Source: Deltaproteobacteria bacterium RBG_13_61_14
Lineage (GTDB): Bacteria > RBG-13-61-14
Reading direction: 5' to 3'
DNA: 8,626 bases
Assembly: GCA_001797815.1 (NCBI GenBank)
Contig: MGQK01000021.1
Location: forward strand, 7,980-16,605
Below are positions 1 through 5,392 of this stretch, piece by piece; position 1 is the first letter of the stretch; every line of letters begins with the position of its first letter. Under the pieces are notes generated by a model. It did not search any database, was not told where the DNA came from, and saw nothing but the letters and a program-made list of their open reading frames with translations. The translations under genes and the position numbers were made by a program.

Positions 1-23
1 TCTCTACTTGGGCTGACGCGCTC

Positions 24-51
24 TGCCGCCTGACACGTGCCACCTGACACT
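24..51. repeat. Two tandem copies of a 14-bp unit
   Basis: The unit tgccgcctgacacg (24-37) is followed directly by tgccacctgacact (38-51), matching at 12 of 14 positions. The core TGACAC occurs a third time in the TTGACAC at 73-79. The repeat lies upstream of the acetyltransferase gene. It could be a paired protein-binding site or chance similarity; only two imperfect copies are present. Confidence 0.35.
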
Positions 52-72
52 GGTCACCTATTCCTGGAAAGG

Positions 73-102
73 TTGACACGGGGAAAAAATCCCGGTAGTT
101 TG
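73..102 (+). promoter_or_regulatory. Possible sigma70-type promoter of the acetyltransferase-carboxypeptidase pair
   Basis: A perfect -35 hexamer TTGACA lies at 73-78. The best -10 at a usual distance is TAGTTT at 97-102 (18-base spacer), a poor match to TATAAT. The gene starts 26 bases later and has a good Shine-Dalgarno sequence (AAGGA, 117-121). The perfect -35 is the only strong element, so this is tentative. Confidence 0.3.
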
Positions 103-127
103 GCACCCGGCGAGAGAAGGAACGCGC

Positions 128-649
128 ATGGCCGAAAAAGCAAAGATCCGGCGGGCCGGGTTGGAGGACATCGAGGAGATTTATCAGATCATCCGGGAGA
201 ACCTGAAGGAGCTGGTTCCCCGGTCCTACCCGGACCTGCTCCAAAACTTCGACCGGTTCCTGGTCTATGAGCGCGAGGGCCGGATTTTAGGGGTGATTTC
301 CTGGCGGGTGCTGCCCATCCTCAACCTCAAGCATCCGGACCTGGCGCTGGAGGTGGTCAGCTTTTCGGTGCGGCCCGAGGTCCAGCGCCAGGGGATCGGC
401 CGGGCCTTGCTCAAGCGCATGCTCCGGGAGCTTCAGGCCTTCCGGCCCGACCGGATCCTGGTCCTGACTTTCTATCCTGAATATTTCGCCCGGTTCGGGT
501 TCCACGAGACCAGCAAGGCCAAGCTCTACCCCAAGATTTACCTGGGTTGCATCGAATGCACCAAATACCGCTCGCCGCTGACCTGCCCGGAAGTGGCCAT
601 GGAGATCCGGCTCTCCCGCCGGCGCGGCGCCCGGAGAAAAGCGCGATGA
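128..649 (+). CDS. GNAT-family N-acetyltransferase, N-acetylglutamate synthase-like
   Basis: This 173-residue cytoplasmic protein has the GNAT fold that moves an acetyl group from acetyl-CoA to an amine. The acetyl-CoA pyrophosphate loop is QRQGIG at residues 86-91, preceded by the beta-strand LEVVSFSVRP (74-83). The C-terminal GNAT motif is YFARFGF (119-125). The tail carries three cysteines (C141, C144, C153) around CIECTKYRSPLTCPEVAM. From memory, short ArgA-like N-acetylglutamate synthases of Deltaproteobacteria end in a comparable Cys-rich segment, so the substrate may be glutamate and the pathway arginine synthesis; this is an inference, because the fold alone does not fix the substrate. 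The ATG at 128 is chosen because AAGGA at 117-121 sits 6 bases upstream. The stop overlaps the next gene's start by 4 bases (ATGA), which suggests translational coupling. The last dozen residues are strongly basic. Confidence 0.88.
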   Translation: MAEKAKIRRAGLEDIEEIYQIIRENLKELVPRSYPDLLQNFDRFLVYEREGRILGVISWRVLPILNLKHPDLALEVVSFSVRPEVQRQGIGRALLKRMLRELQAFRPDRILVLTFYPEYFARFGFHETSKAKLYPKIYLGCIECTKYRSPLTCPEVAMEIRLSRRRGARRKAR

Positions 650-1890
650 AGTCGAGGTTCTGGATTCTGGGAATGGCCGGGGCGCTCTGGCTTTTGGGCG
701 CGGCCCCGGTTCAGGCCAAGCGGCAAGACCCGCGGGTGGAAGAATATCTGGACCAGGTCAAGGCCCGGCGGGAGGAAGAGAAGCGGCAGGAGCGCAAGGC
801 CCGGCGCCAGGATCAGAACCGCCGGCTGCGGCCTTACCTGACTTTGGAGGAGATGGACGCGGAGCTGGACCGGATCGCGGCCGGCCATCCGGGTCTGGTC
901 AGCGTGGAGGAAATCGGGAAGAGCCGGGAAGGCCGGCCGCTCAAAGTGGTCCGCTTCTCCACGGGTTCCCAGGGCAAGGCGGAGATGCTCTACCTCGGCA
1001 ACATCCACGCCCAGGAGCTGGCCGGGGGCATGGTCTGCCTGGCGATCATCCGCCACCTGGCCGAGGGCCGCGGCAAAGACTGTTATGTAGATTACCTTTT
1101 GGAAAAGGCCGACCTCTACGTGGCGCCGGTCCAGAACCCGGACCGCATGGCCTCGGCCGCCCGCAAGCAGGCCCGCTACGGCCTGACCGGCTTCATCCGC
1201 AAGAACGCGGACCAGGTGGACCTGAACCGGAACTTCCCCTACCCGCCCGAGGCGCCGGAGCGGCTCAAGGCCTCGGCCGGCTCGCACCGGAAATGCTCGA
1301 CCAGCTTCCGCGGCCCGGAGCCGCTCTCCGAGCCGGAGACCCGCGACCTCATTGCTTTCATTGACCGCCACCACTTCGCGGCGGTGCATTCCTTCCACAC
1401 CTCGGGCGGCATGATCATGTTTCCGCCCGGCACCTTCCCCGAGCCCACGCCCGACGACGAGCTCTTCCGGCAAATGGCCCAGGGCTACCAGGACCTCCAG
1501 TTCGACCCCTACCGGGTGCATCCGGAAATTGACCTCTACCCCACCATCGGCGCGCTCGACGACTACCTCTACCACCACTACGGCATCCTCGCCACCACCG
1601 TCGAGCTGGGCAAGCGGTCCCAGCTCCTGCATCGGCTCACCATCTTCTGGATGTATAACGTCTACGAGCTCGACCGCGAGATCGCCAACAACCTCTTGCC
1701 CGCGCTCTCGCTCGCCGAATGGGCGACCAAGGTGCATGAAAACCCGGAGCTCTTGAAATGGCAGCCGCCGGCCGAACGATGGGTGGGCGAGCCGGAACTC
1801 GGCCCGTCCGGCGCGCCGGCGGAAAAAGCCGCCCGTTCGTCGGAGGGGCTTGGGTCCGGCACCGGGACATGTCCAGTGCGGGATCGCTGA
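646..1890 (+). CDS. Secreted M14-family zinc carboxypeptidase
   Basis: This 414-residue metallopeptidase would trim C-terminal residues from peptides or peptidoglycan-type substrates outside the cytoplasm. The M14 signature is complete: zinc ligands H121 and E124 (HAQE) and H248 (AVHSFH), substrate-binding NR at 194-195 (DLNRNF), and catalytic E320 (TVELG). Residues 1-24 form a signal peptide with a hydrophobic core, ending in a VQA cleavage site. Next comes a very basic, probably helical stretch (about 38-60, many Arg/Lys/Glu), then the domain from about residue 63. The last ~40 residues are low-complexity and not typical of the fold. The ATG at 646 is chosen over the in-frame ATG at 547 because it opens the signal peptide, has GGAG at 633-636, and overlaps the preceding stop as ATGA; starting at 547 would overlap the acetyltransferase by about 100 bases. 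The specificity pocket cannot be read by eye, so the substrate is unknown. Confidence 0.9.
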   Translation: MKSRFWILGMAGALWLLGAAPVQAKRQDPRVEEYLDQVKARREEEKRQERKARRQDQNRRLRPYLTLEEMDAELDRIAAGHPGLVSVEEIGKSREGRPLKVVRFSTGSQGKAEMLYLGNIHAQELAGGMVCLAIIRHLAEGRGKDCYVDYLLEKADLYVAPVQNPDRMASAARKQARYGLTGFIRKNADQVDLNRNFPYPPEAPERLKASAGSHRKCSTSFRGPEPLSEPETRDLIAFIDRHHFAAVHSFHTSGGMIMFPPGTFPEPTPDDELFRQMAQGYQDLQFDPYRVHPEIDLYPTIGALDDYLYHHYGILATTVELGKRSQLLHRLTIFWMYNVYELDREIANNLLPALSLAEWATKVHENPELLKWQPPAERWVGEPELGPSGAPAEKAARSSEGLGSGTGTCPVRDR

Positions 1891-1968
1891 AAACCCCGAA
1901 CGAACGGGCTGGCCTTGCAGGTAGAGAAGATCCCGAAGCAAAAGCAAAAAGACCAACTATATTTCAAA

Positions 1969-1983
1969 GGCCCGGTCCGGGCC
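1969..1983. repeat. Short perfect GC palindrome between carboxypeptidase and gcvH
   Basis: The sequence GGCCCGGTCCGGGCC pairs 7 bases with 7. It lies 78 bases past the carboxypeptidase stop but is followed by AAAGCC rather than a T-run, so it is not a standard intrinsic terminator. The rest of 1891-2092 holds nothing I can identify apart from a second palindrome (CGGACGTCCG, 2029-2038). Confidence 0.4.
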
Positions 1984-2092
1984 AAAGCCCCGCGGGCGAC
2001 GCGGCTCCTCGCCGCCTGAAAGAAAGATCGGACGTCCGAGGAAGGAGTTAAGGACAAAGATGAGCGCAAAGTGGAGAAAAATGATTAAGCCC

Positions 2093-2120
2093 TTGACAAA
2101 TCATTGGGGATTGCTATAAA
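2093..2120 (+). promoter_or_regulatory. sigma70-type promoter of gcvH
   Basis: The -35 is TTGACA (2093-2098) and the -10 is TATAAA (2115-2120), with a 16-base spacer. Eleven of the twelve consensus positions match, in a locally AT-rich patch of a GC-rich region. Transcription would begin near 2127, giving a leader of about 35 bases. That is too short for a glycine riboswitch, and none is seen. Confidence 0.8.
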
Positions 2121-2162
2121 GGCTTTTACCATGCGGGCACAACCTCGTCCTGGGGAGGAGTG

Positions 2163-2552
2163 ATGGACTTTCCGAATGATCTGAAGTATAGCCGCAGCCA
2201 CGAATGGGTGCGGGTGGAAGGGAGCGAGGCCGTAGTCGGGCTGACCGACTATGCCCAGGAAGAATTGGGAGACATTGTCTATATCGAGCTTCCCGAGGAA
2301 GGCGGGGAAGTGGAGAAGGAAACCGCCTTTGGCGTGGTCGAATCGGTCAAGGCGACCGAAGACCTCTTCTCCCCGGTCTCGGGCAAGGTGGTGGAAGTGA
2401 ACTCGCCGCTCGACGACTCCCCGGAAATGGTCAACGAAGACCCTTATGGCGACGGCTGGCTGATCCGCCTGGAGATGACGGACCAGGATGAGATCAAAGA
2501 GCTGATGAACGCGGAACAATACCACGCCTACGTGGAGGCCGAGTCAGACTAA
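2163..2552 (+). CDS. gcvH: Glycine cleavage system H protein (lipoyl carrier)
   Basis: GcvH carries the aminomethyl group on a swinging lipoyl arm between the P, T and L proteins of glycine decarboxylation, in the cytoplasm. The 129 residues match the usual family length. The lipoylated lysine is K63 in the motif GVVESVKATEDLFSPVSG (57-74). The N-terminal HEWV (13-16) and GLTDYAQEELGDIVYIELP (26-44) are typical of the family, as is the end around NEDPYGDGWL. The ATG at 2163 is preferred, with GGAGG at 2154-2158; a GTG at 2160 in the same frame would add a single residue. No gcvT, gcvP or lipoylation gene is next to it. It has its own promoter and terminator, so it is a single-gene unit. A role as a lipoyl relay protein instead of, or besides, glycine cleavage cannot be excluded. 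Confidence 0.96.
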   Translation: MDFPNDLKYSRSHEWVRVEGSEAVVGLTDYAQEELGDIVYIELPEEGGEVEKETAFGVVESVKATEDLFSPVSGKVVEVNSPLDDSPEMVNEDPYGDGWLIRLEMTDQDEIKELMNAEQYHAYVEAESD

Positions 2553-2574
2553 TCCCTTACTCTTGATGCTTTTT

Positions 2575-2611
2575 TTCCGCCCCTGGCCGCTCCGGCAGGG
2601 GCGGAATTTTT
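2575..2611 (+). terminator. Rho-independent terminator after gcvH
   Basis: CCGCCCCTG (2577-2585) pairs perfectly with CAGGGGCGG (2596-2604). Two flanking T-A pairs make an 11-bp stem with a 10-base loop, followed by TTTTT at 2607-2611. It begins about 23 bases after the gcvH stop. On the minus strand the hairpin is followed by A residues, so it works only for plus-strand transcripts. Confidence 0.88.
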
Positions 2612-2612
2612 G

Positions 2613-2815
2613 CTTAGTGCTTCGATTCGCAAATACAATGACGTATTTATTTTCTCGCAAAGGCTTATTTGCTTACTCAGCCCTCGGCCGTGAGCTCCAT
2701 TCGGCCCGAGCTCATGGCCGAGGGCGGGCCGAACGGCACTAAGTCCCGAGTAAATAAGTTCGACTTCGGCGAGCTCAGCCGAGCCGTCATCGAACTTATG
2801 AATCGAAGGACTTAG
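2613..2815. repeat. 203-bp element of nested inverted repeats
   Basis: The ends are inverted copies: CTTAGTGCTTCGATTC (2613-2628) pairs with GAATCGAAGGACTTAG (2800-2815) at 14 of 16 positions. Inside are four further structures. Hairpin A is AAATAC/GTATTT (2631-2648). Hairpin B is a 17-bp stem (2681-2697 with 2708-2724, one G-T pair) with a 10-base loop. Hairpin C pairs ATAAGTTCGA (2754-2763) perfectly with TCGAACTTAT (2790-2799) and has a smaller stem (TCGGC/GCCGA) within it. An intermediate arm, CTTATTT...ACTC (2664-2678), can pair with GAGTAAATAAG (2748-2758) but competes with hairpin C. There is no open reading frame of note and no T-run. It may be a miniature palindromic mobile element or REP-type cluster, or a structured RNA. 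It fills most of the gap between gcvH and the tonB-like gene. Confidence 0.7.
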
Positions 2816-2834
2816 GCAGGGGAGGTCGGGCGGG

Positions 2835-3641
2835 TTATTCCAGGATGACGTGGAAGCCGAAGACCTCGTCCAGCTCGCCTTTTTCGTTGAGCAGGCCCTT
2901 GGGCACCCCGTACAAAGGCGTCGCCTGCTCCATGGCGCGGACCGCGGCCTGGTCCACGGCCGGATAGCCGCAGGAGTGGATCACCTCCACCAGGAGCAGC
3001 TTCCCGTCCGCATCGGTCACAAAACGCAAGTAGGTGTCGAGGTTGTGCCGGGGCATTCCGGAGCGGAGCACCGCCGGCTGGGGGTCCCAATAGGCCCGCA
3101 CCGCCTGCTTCAACCGGTTGTAAAAAGCCGCGTAACGAAACTCCTGGGTATTGAGCGCGGTGACCTCGCCCTGCGCCACGCCCTCGACGTGGTCAATCCT
3201 TCCCCCGGCGTCCGGCACCATCTGCCACAAGTCCCGGAAAGAGGGATACAGCTCTTTCGCCGCCAGCCTTAAGCCGGGCTCCTGGGTTTCCGCCGGCGGC
3301 AGCGGCGGCGGCACCGGCGGAGTCATCGCCCCGCTGCGCCGGCCCGCCCGATCCGCTACCCGACCCAAGGTTTCCCGGTCCACCCGGAGGTTCCGCTCCG
3401 CCAGAAAACGCGCGTTCTCCGGCGCCTGGTCCGCGGCCGGGAGGTCCGGCGTCTCCACCACTTGGCCGTGGACGGGAAAAGGCTCTTCCAAAGGCTTGAA
3501 CGGCACCAGCTCGATCACCTTTTCCTCCGGCTTTGCCTTCTCCCTGCCGGGCCTCGCGGTCGGGTCCCAGCCGTAAAAGCCGGCGCCGTGGAGTGACAGC
3601 GAGGCCAGGACAAACAACGGAATAGCGCGCTGCCCATTCAT
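2835..3641 (-). CDS. TonB-family energy transducer-like protein
   Basis: TonB proteins span from an inner-membrane anchor across the periplasm and pass proton-motive energy to outer-membrane transporters; some relatives have other envelope roles. This 268-residue protein has one N-terminal membrane segment (about residues 6-24, with SLHG as in TonB anchors). A charged, proline-containing periplasmic stretch follows, with PPVPPPLPP at 108-116. The C-terminal domain (about 165-268) has the TonB/TolA pattern GYPAVDQAAVRAMEQA (225-240) and ends FGFHVILE. The segment LNTQEFRYAAFYNRLKQ (163-179) recalls deltaproteobacterial TonB-like proteins. I chose the ATG at 3641 over an in-frame TTG at 3677 because it puts the anchor at the very N-terminus; neither has a clear Shine-Dalgarno. 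It follows the GH20 gene on the same strand after 59 bases, probably in one operon. No exbB or exbD is in view. The partner receptor is unknown. Confidence 0.82.
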   Translation of the reverse strand: MNGQRAIPLFVLASLSLHGAGFYGWDPTARPGREKAKPEEKVIELVPFKPLEEPFPVHGQVVETPDLPAADQAPENARFLAERNLRVDRETLGRVADRAGRRSGAMTPPVPPPLPPAETQEPGLRLAAKELYPSFRDLWQMVPDAGGRIDHVEGVAQGEVTALNTQEFRYAAFYNRLKQAVRAYWDPQPAVLRSGMPRHNLDTYLRFVTDADGKLLLVEVIHSCGYPAVDQAAVRAMEQATPLYGVPKGLLNEKGELDEVFGFHVILE

Positions 3642-3677
3642 AGTCTTAATGGTAACTCTATCCCTTTGCCCAGTCAA

Positions 3678-3710
3678 TGTTAAGTTGGGGCCTGACCCCT
3701 CTACTTAACA
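3678..3710. repeat. REP-like hairpin between the GH20 and tonB-like genes
   Basis: TGTTAAGT (3678-3685) pairs perfectly with ACTTAACA (3703-3710). Inside, GGGG (3687-3690) pairs with CCCC (3696-3699), leaving a 1x3 internal loop and a CCTGA loop. The stop codon and last two codons of the GH20 gene lie within the right arm. Downstream of it on the minus strand there is no T-run, so it is not a classic terminator. I recall motifs of the GGGGTCAGGCCCC type as common dispersed palindromes in deltaproteobacterial and related genomes. It could stabilise the upstream message or separate expression of the two genes. Confidence 0.65.
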
Positions 3711-5287
3711 AGCATGCCCGCTGCGATCTGCACGCCCTTGCCGACCAGCTTGACCGTGTCCCAGACCATGGCCGGATTGACGTCACCGAAGCGGACGCCC
3801 TGCGCTTCCAGCTTGGTCCGCACCTGGTCCAGGCGAAGGAGAAAATCCGGGTAATTCTTTTGCTCCGGCGGCGACCAGTAGACCTCGGCCAGGGCCAGCA
3901 GGCGGGGATAGAGCTGCAGGTCCAGCCGGTCCTCGGTCGCCCACTCTCCCCACAAGTTCGCCCCTCCGCCCAGGATCAACTTCGCCTCCTCCGGCAAGAG
4001 CCCTGCCGGGACCGGGTCAAAGCTATAGCACCGCCGCAGCGGCAACAAAAGCCGGTTGTAATCCACATAAGTATAAAGAATCGGGCTGACCACCGCCTCT
4101 CGGCCCTGCCGCGCCGCCACCTCGGCCCAGCTCTGTCTTCGCCAGGCCTGGATCACCACCCCTGCCGGCGCGAACTCGGTCACCTCGTCCCAGGCCAGGG
4201 TCCGCTTGCCCAAGCCCACGATGATCTCGCTCACGCGCCTTAAAAAGTAGGCGTGCAGCCCTTTTTTGCCTTCCAGGCTATTTTCGGCCAAGAGCTTGTC
4301 GCAGGCCGGGCATTGCTCCCAGTCCGTGGCCATCACCTCGTCCGAGCCGATGTGGATAAACTCGCTGGGAAAGACCGCGGCCACCTCGGCGAGCAGGGGC
4401 TGGAGGAACTCGTATACCTCTTCTTTGGCCGGGCAGAGCGCGTTGGGATGGATCCCGACCGTATGGCTCACTTCCACGGGTTTTCCGGAGCAGGAGAGTT
4501 CGGGAAAAGCCGCGAGCAGGGCGGTGGAATGGCCGGGCATGTCCATCTCGGGCATGACCGTGACCCCCCGCGCCTGGGCATAGGCCACCAGCTCGCGCAG
4601 TTGCTCCTGTGTATAAAACCGGCCCTCGCCGCCGACCTCCTGCAGCCGGGGGAAAGCCTTGCTCTCGAAGCGCCAGCCCTGGTCATCGGTGAGGTGGAAG
4701 TGGAGCACGTTGAACTTGAAGGCGGAGAGCAGGTCCACCTGCCGCTTGAGGGCATCCAACGAAAGGAAGTTGCGGGCCGGGTCCAGGAGCAGCGAGCGCC
4801 GGGGAAAGCGGGGATAATCGCGGATGAAAACGGCCGGGCTTGACCATTGCCCTTGCTCTTCATGGAGGAGTTGCTGCCAGGTGCGGAAGGCCCAGAGCAG
4901 GCCGGCGCGGTCACCGCCGGCTAAGACCACGGAATCCGCGGTGACCTGGAGGAGGTAGGCTTCCGGAAAGGCTGGAGGGGAAAGGTTGGAAGGGAGGGTT
5001 GCACTCTCTCCGATGACCACGACCCTCTCTCCCAGATCAGCCGCGGCAGGGGACGCGAGCTTAAGCCCGGTGGTTTTCTCCAGCTCCGCGACCATGAGAT
5101 CAGCCAATTCTTGCGCGCCCGGCCCATAGCAGACTTGCGCCCCGCCGGCGAGCACATATTGGCCTGTGCCACGCTCAATCTCCACCGGCCAGGGGATCAG
5201 CGGCAACACCTCCTGCCCGCCTTCCGCCTTTCCTCCGACCAGCGCGATCAGGGCTATCCCCATCATCCAACCTGCTCCTGGCTTCAT
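3701..5287 (-). CDS. GH20 beta-N-acetylhexosaminidase, exported
   Basis: Family GH20 enzymes remove terminal beta-linked GlcNAc or GalNAc from glycans, chitin oligomers or muropeptides by substrate-assisted catalysis. The 528-residue protein begins with a signal-like hydrophobic segment (8-18). An N-terminal GH20b-type domain (about 27-150) is followed by the catalytic barrel (about 160-500). Key residues are visible: R164 before LLLDPARNF, HFHLTDDQGWR (196-206), MPEMDMPGHS (245-254), the catalytic pair D316-E317 in HIGSDEV (312-318), W366 (AWDE), W382 (AWR), and W446/E448 in LWGEW. The usual HxGGDE motif here has Ser at 315 in place of the second Gly; the Asp-Glu pair is intact. The ATG at 5287 follows a purine-rich leader (GGGAGGGGACAGGAAA). 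It is divergent from rodA and precedes the tonB-like gene. Substrate and exact compartment (periplasm or outside) are not determined. Confidence 0.94.
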   Translation of the reverse strand: MKPGAGWMMGIALIALVGGKAEGGQEVLPLIPWPVEIERGTGQYVLAGGAQVCYGPGAQELADLMVAELEKTTGLKLASPAAADLGERVVVIGESATLPSNLSPPAFPEAYLLQVTADSVVLAGGDRAGLLWAFRTWQQLLHEEQGQWSSPAVFIRDYPRFPRRSLLLDPARNFLSLDALKRQVDLLSAFKFNVLHFHLTDDQGWRFESKAFPRLQEVGGEGRFYTQEQLRELVAYAQARGVTVMPEMDMPGHSTALLAAFPELSCSGKPVEVSHTVGIHPNALCPAKEEVYEFLQPLLAEVAAVFPSEFIHIGSDEVMATDWEQCPACDKLLAENSLEGKKGLHAYFLRRVSEIIVGLGKRTLAWDEVTEFAPAGVVIQAWRRQSWAEVAARQGREAVVSPILYTYVDYNRLLLPLRRCYSFDPVPAGLLPEEAKLILGGGANLWGEWATEDRLDLQLYPRLLALAEVYWSPPEQKNYPDFLLRLDQVRTKLEAQGVRFGDVNPAMVWDTVKLVGKGVQIAAGMLVK

Positions 5288-5347
5288 TTTCCTGTCCCCT
5301 CCCTCTTGTCCCGCCGAGGATCCGGAAATCTCGACCCGACTCTCGGC

Positions 5348-5392
5348 TTGAACAATTCTCCGAGGAAATATGATATCATGAAACCATGACCA
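5348..5392 (+). promoter_or_regulatory. rodA leader: possible promoter and chain of overlapping ATGA signals
   Basis: TTGAAC (5348-5353) and TATGAT (5369-5374) resemble -35 and -10 boxes, but the spacer is only 15 bases. Start and stop codons then overlap in series. ATG at 5370 opens a 3-codon frame ending in TGA at 5379-5381, which overlaps ATG 5378. That opens another 3-codon frame ending in TGA at 5387-5389, which overlaps the rodA ATG at 5386. GAGGA (5362-5366) is 11 bases before ATG 5378 but 19 before the rodA start. ATGATATCAT (5370-5379) is also a perfect palindrome. If the -10 is real, the rodA message would be nearly leaderless. Confidence 0.35.

Noticed and set aside
538-1956. 472-codon open frame on the minus strand across the acetyltransferase and carboxypeptidase genes
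   Set aside because: It is the shadow of two genes with full family motifs on the plus strand. Its own product is Gly/Arg/Val-rich with no domain, as expected from antisense of GC-rich coding DNA.
1969-1983. Terminator for the carboxypeptidase operon
   Set aside because: The palindrome is followed by AAAGCC, not a T-run.
2121-2162. Glycine riboswitch upstream of gcvH
   Set aside because: The promoter leaves only about 35 bases of leader, and no aptamer-like structure is present.
2681-2724. Hairpin B as an intrinsic terminator for the tonB-like gene
   Set aside because: On the minus strand it is followed by CTGAGTAAGC with no T-run, so it fits better as part of the repeat element.
3642-3677. 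Upstream TTG start that would lengthen the TonB-like protein by 12 residues
   Set aside because: It lacks a Shine-Dalgarno and would place a charged stretch before the membrane anchor; ATG at 3641 fits TonB architecture better.
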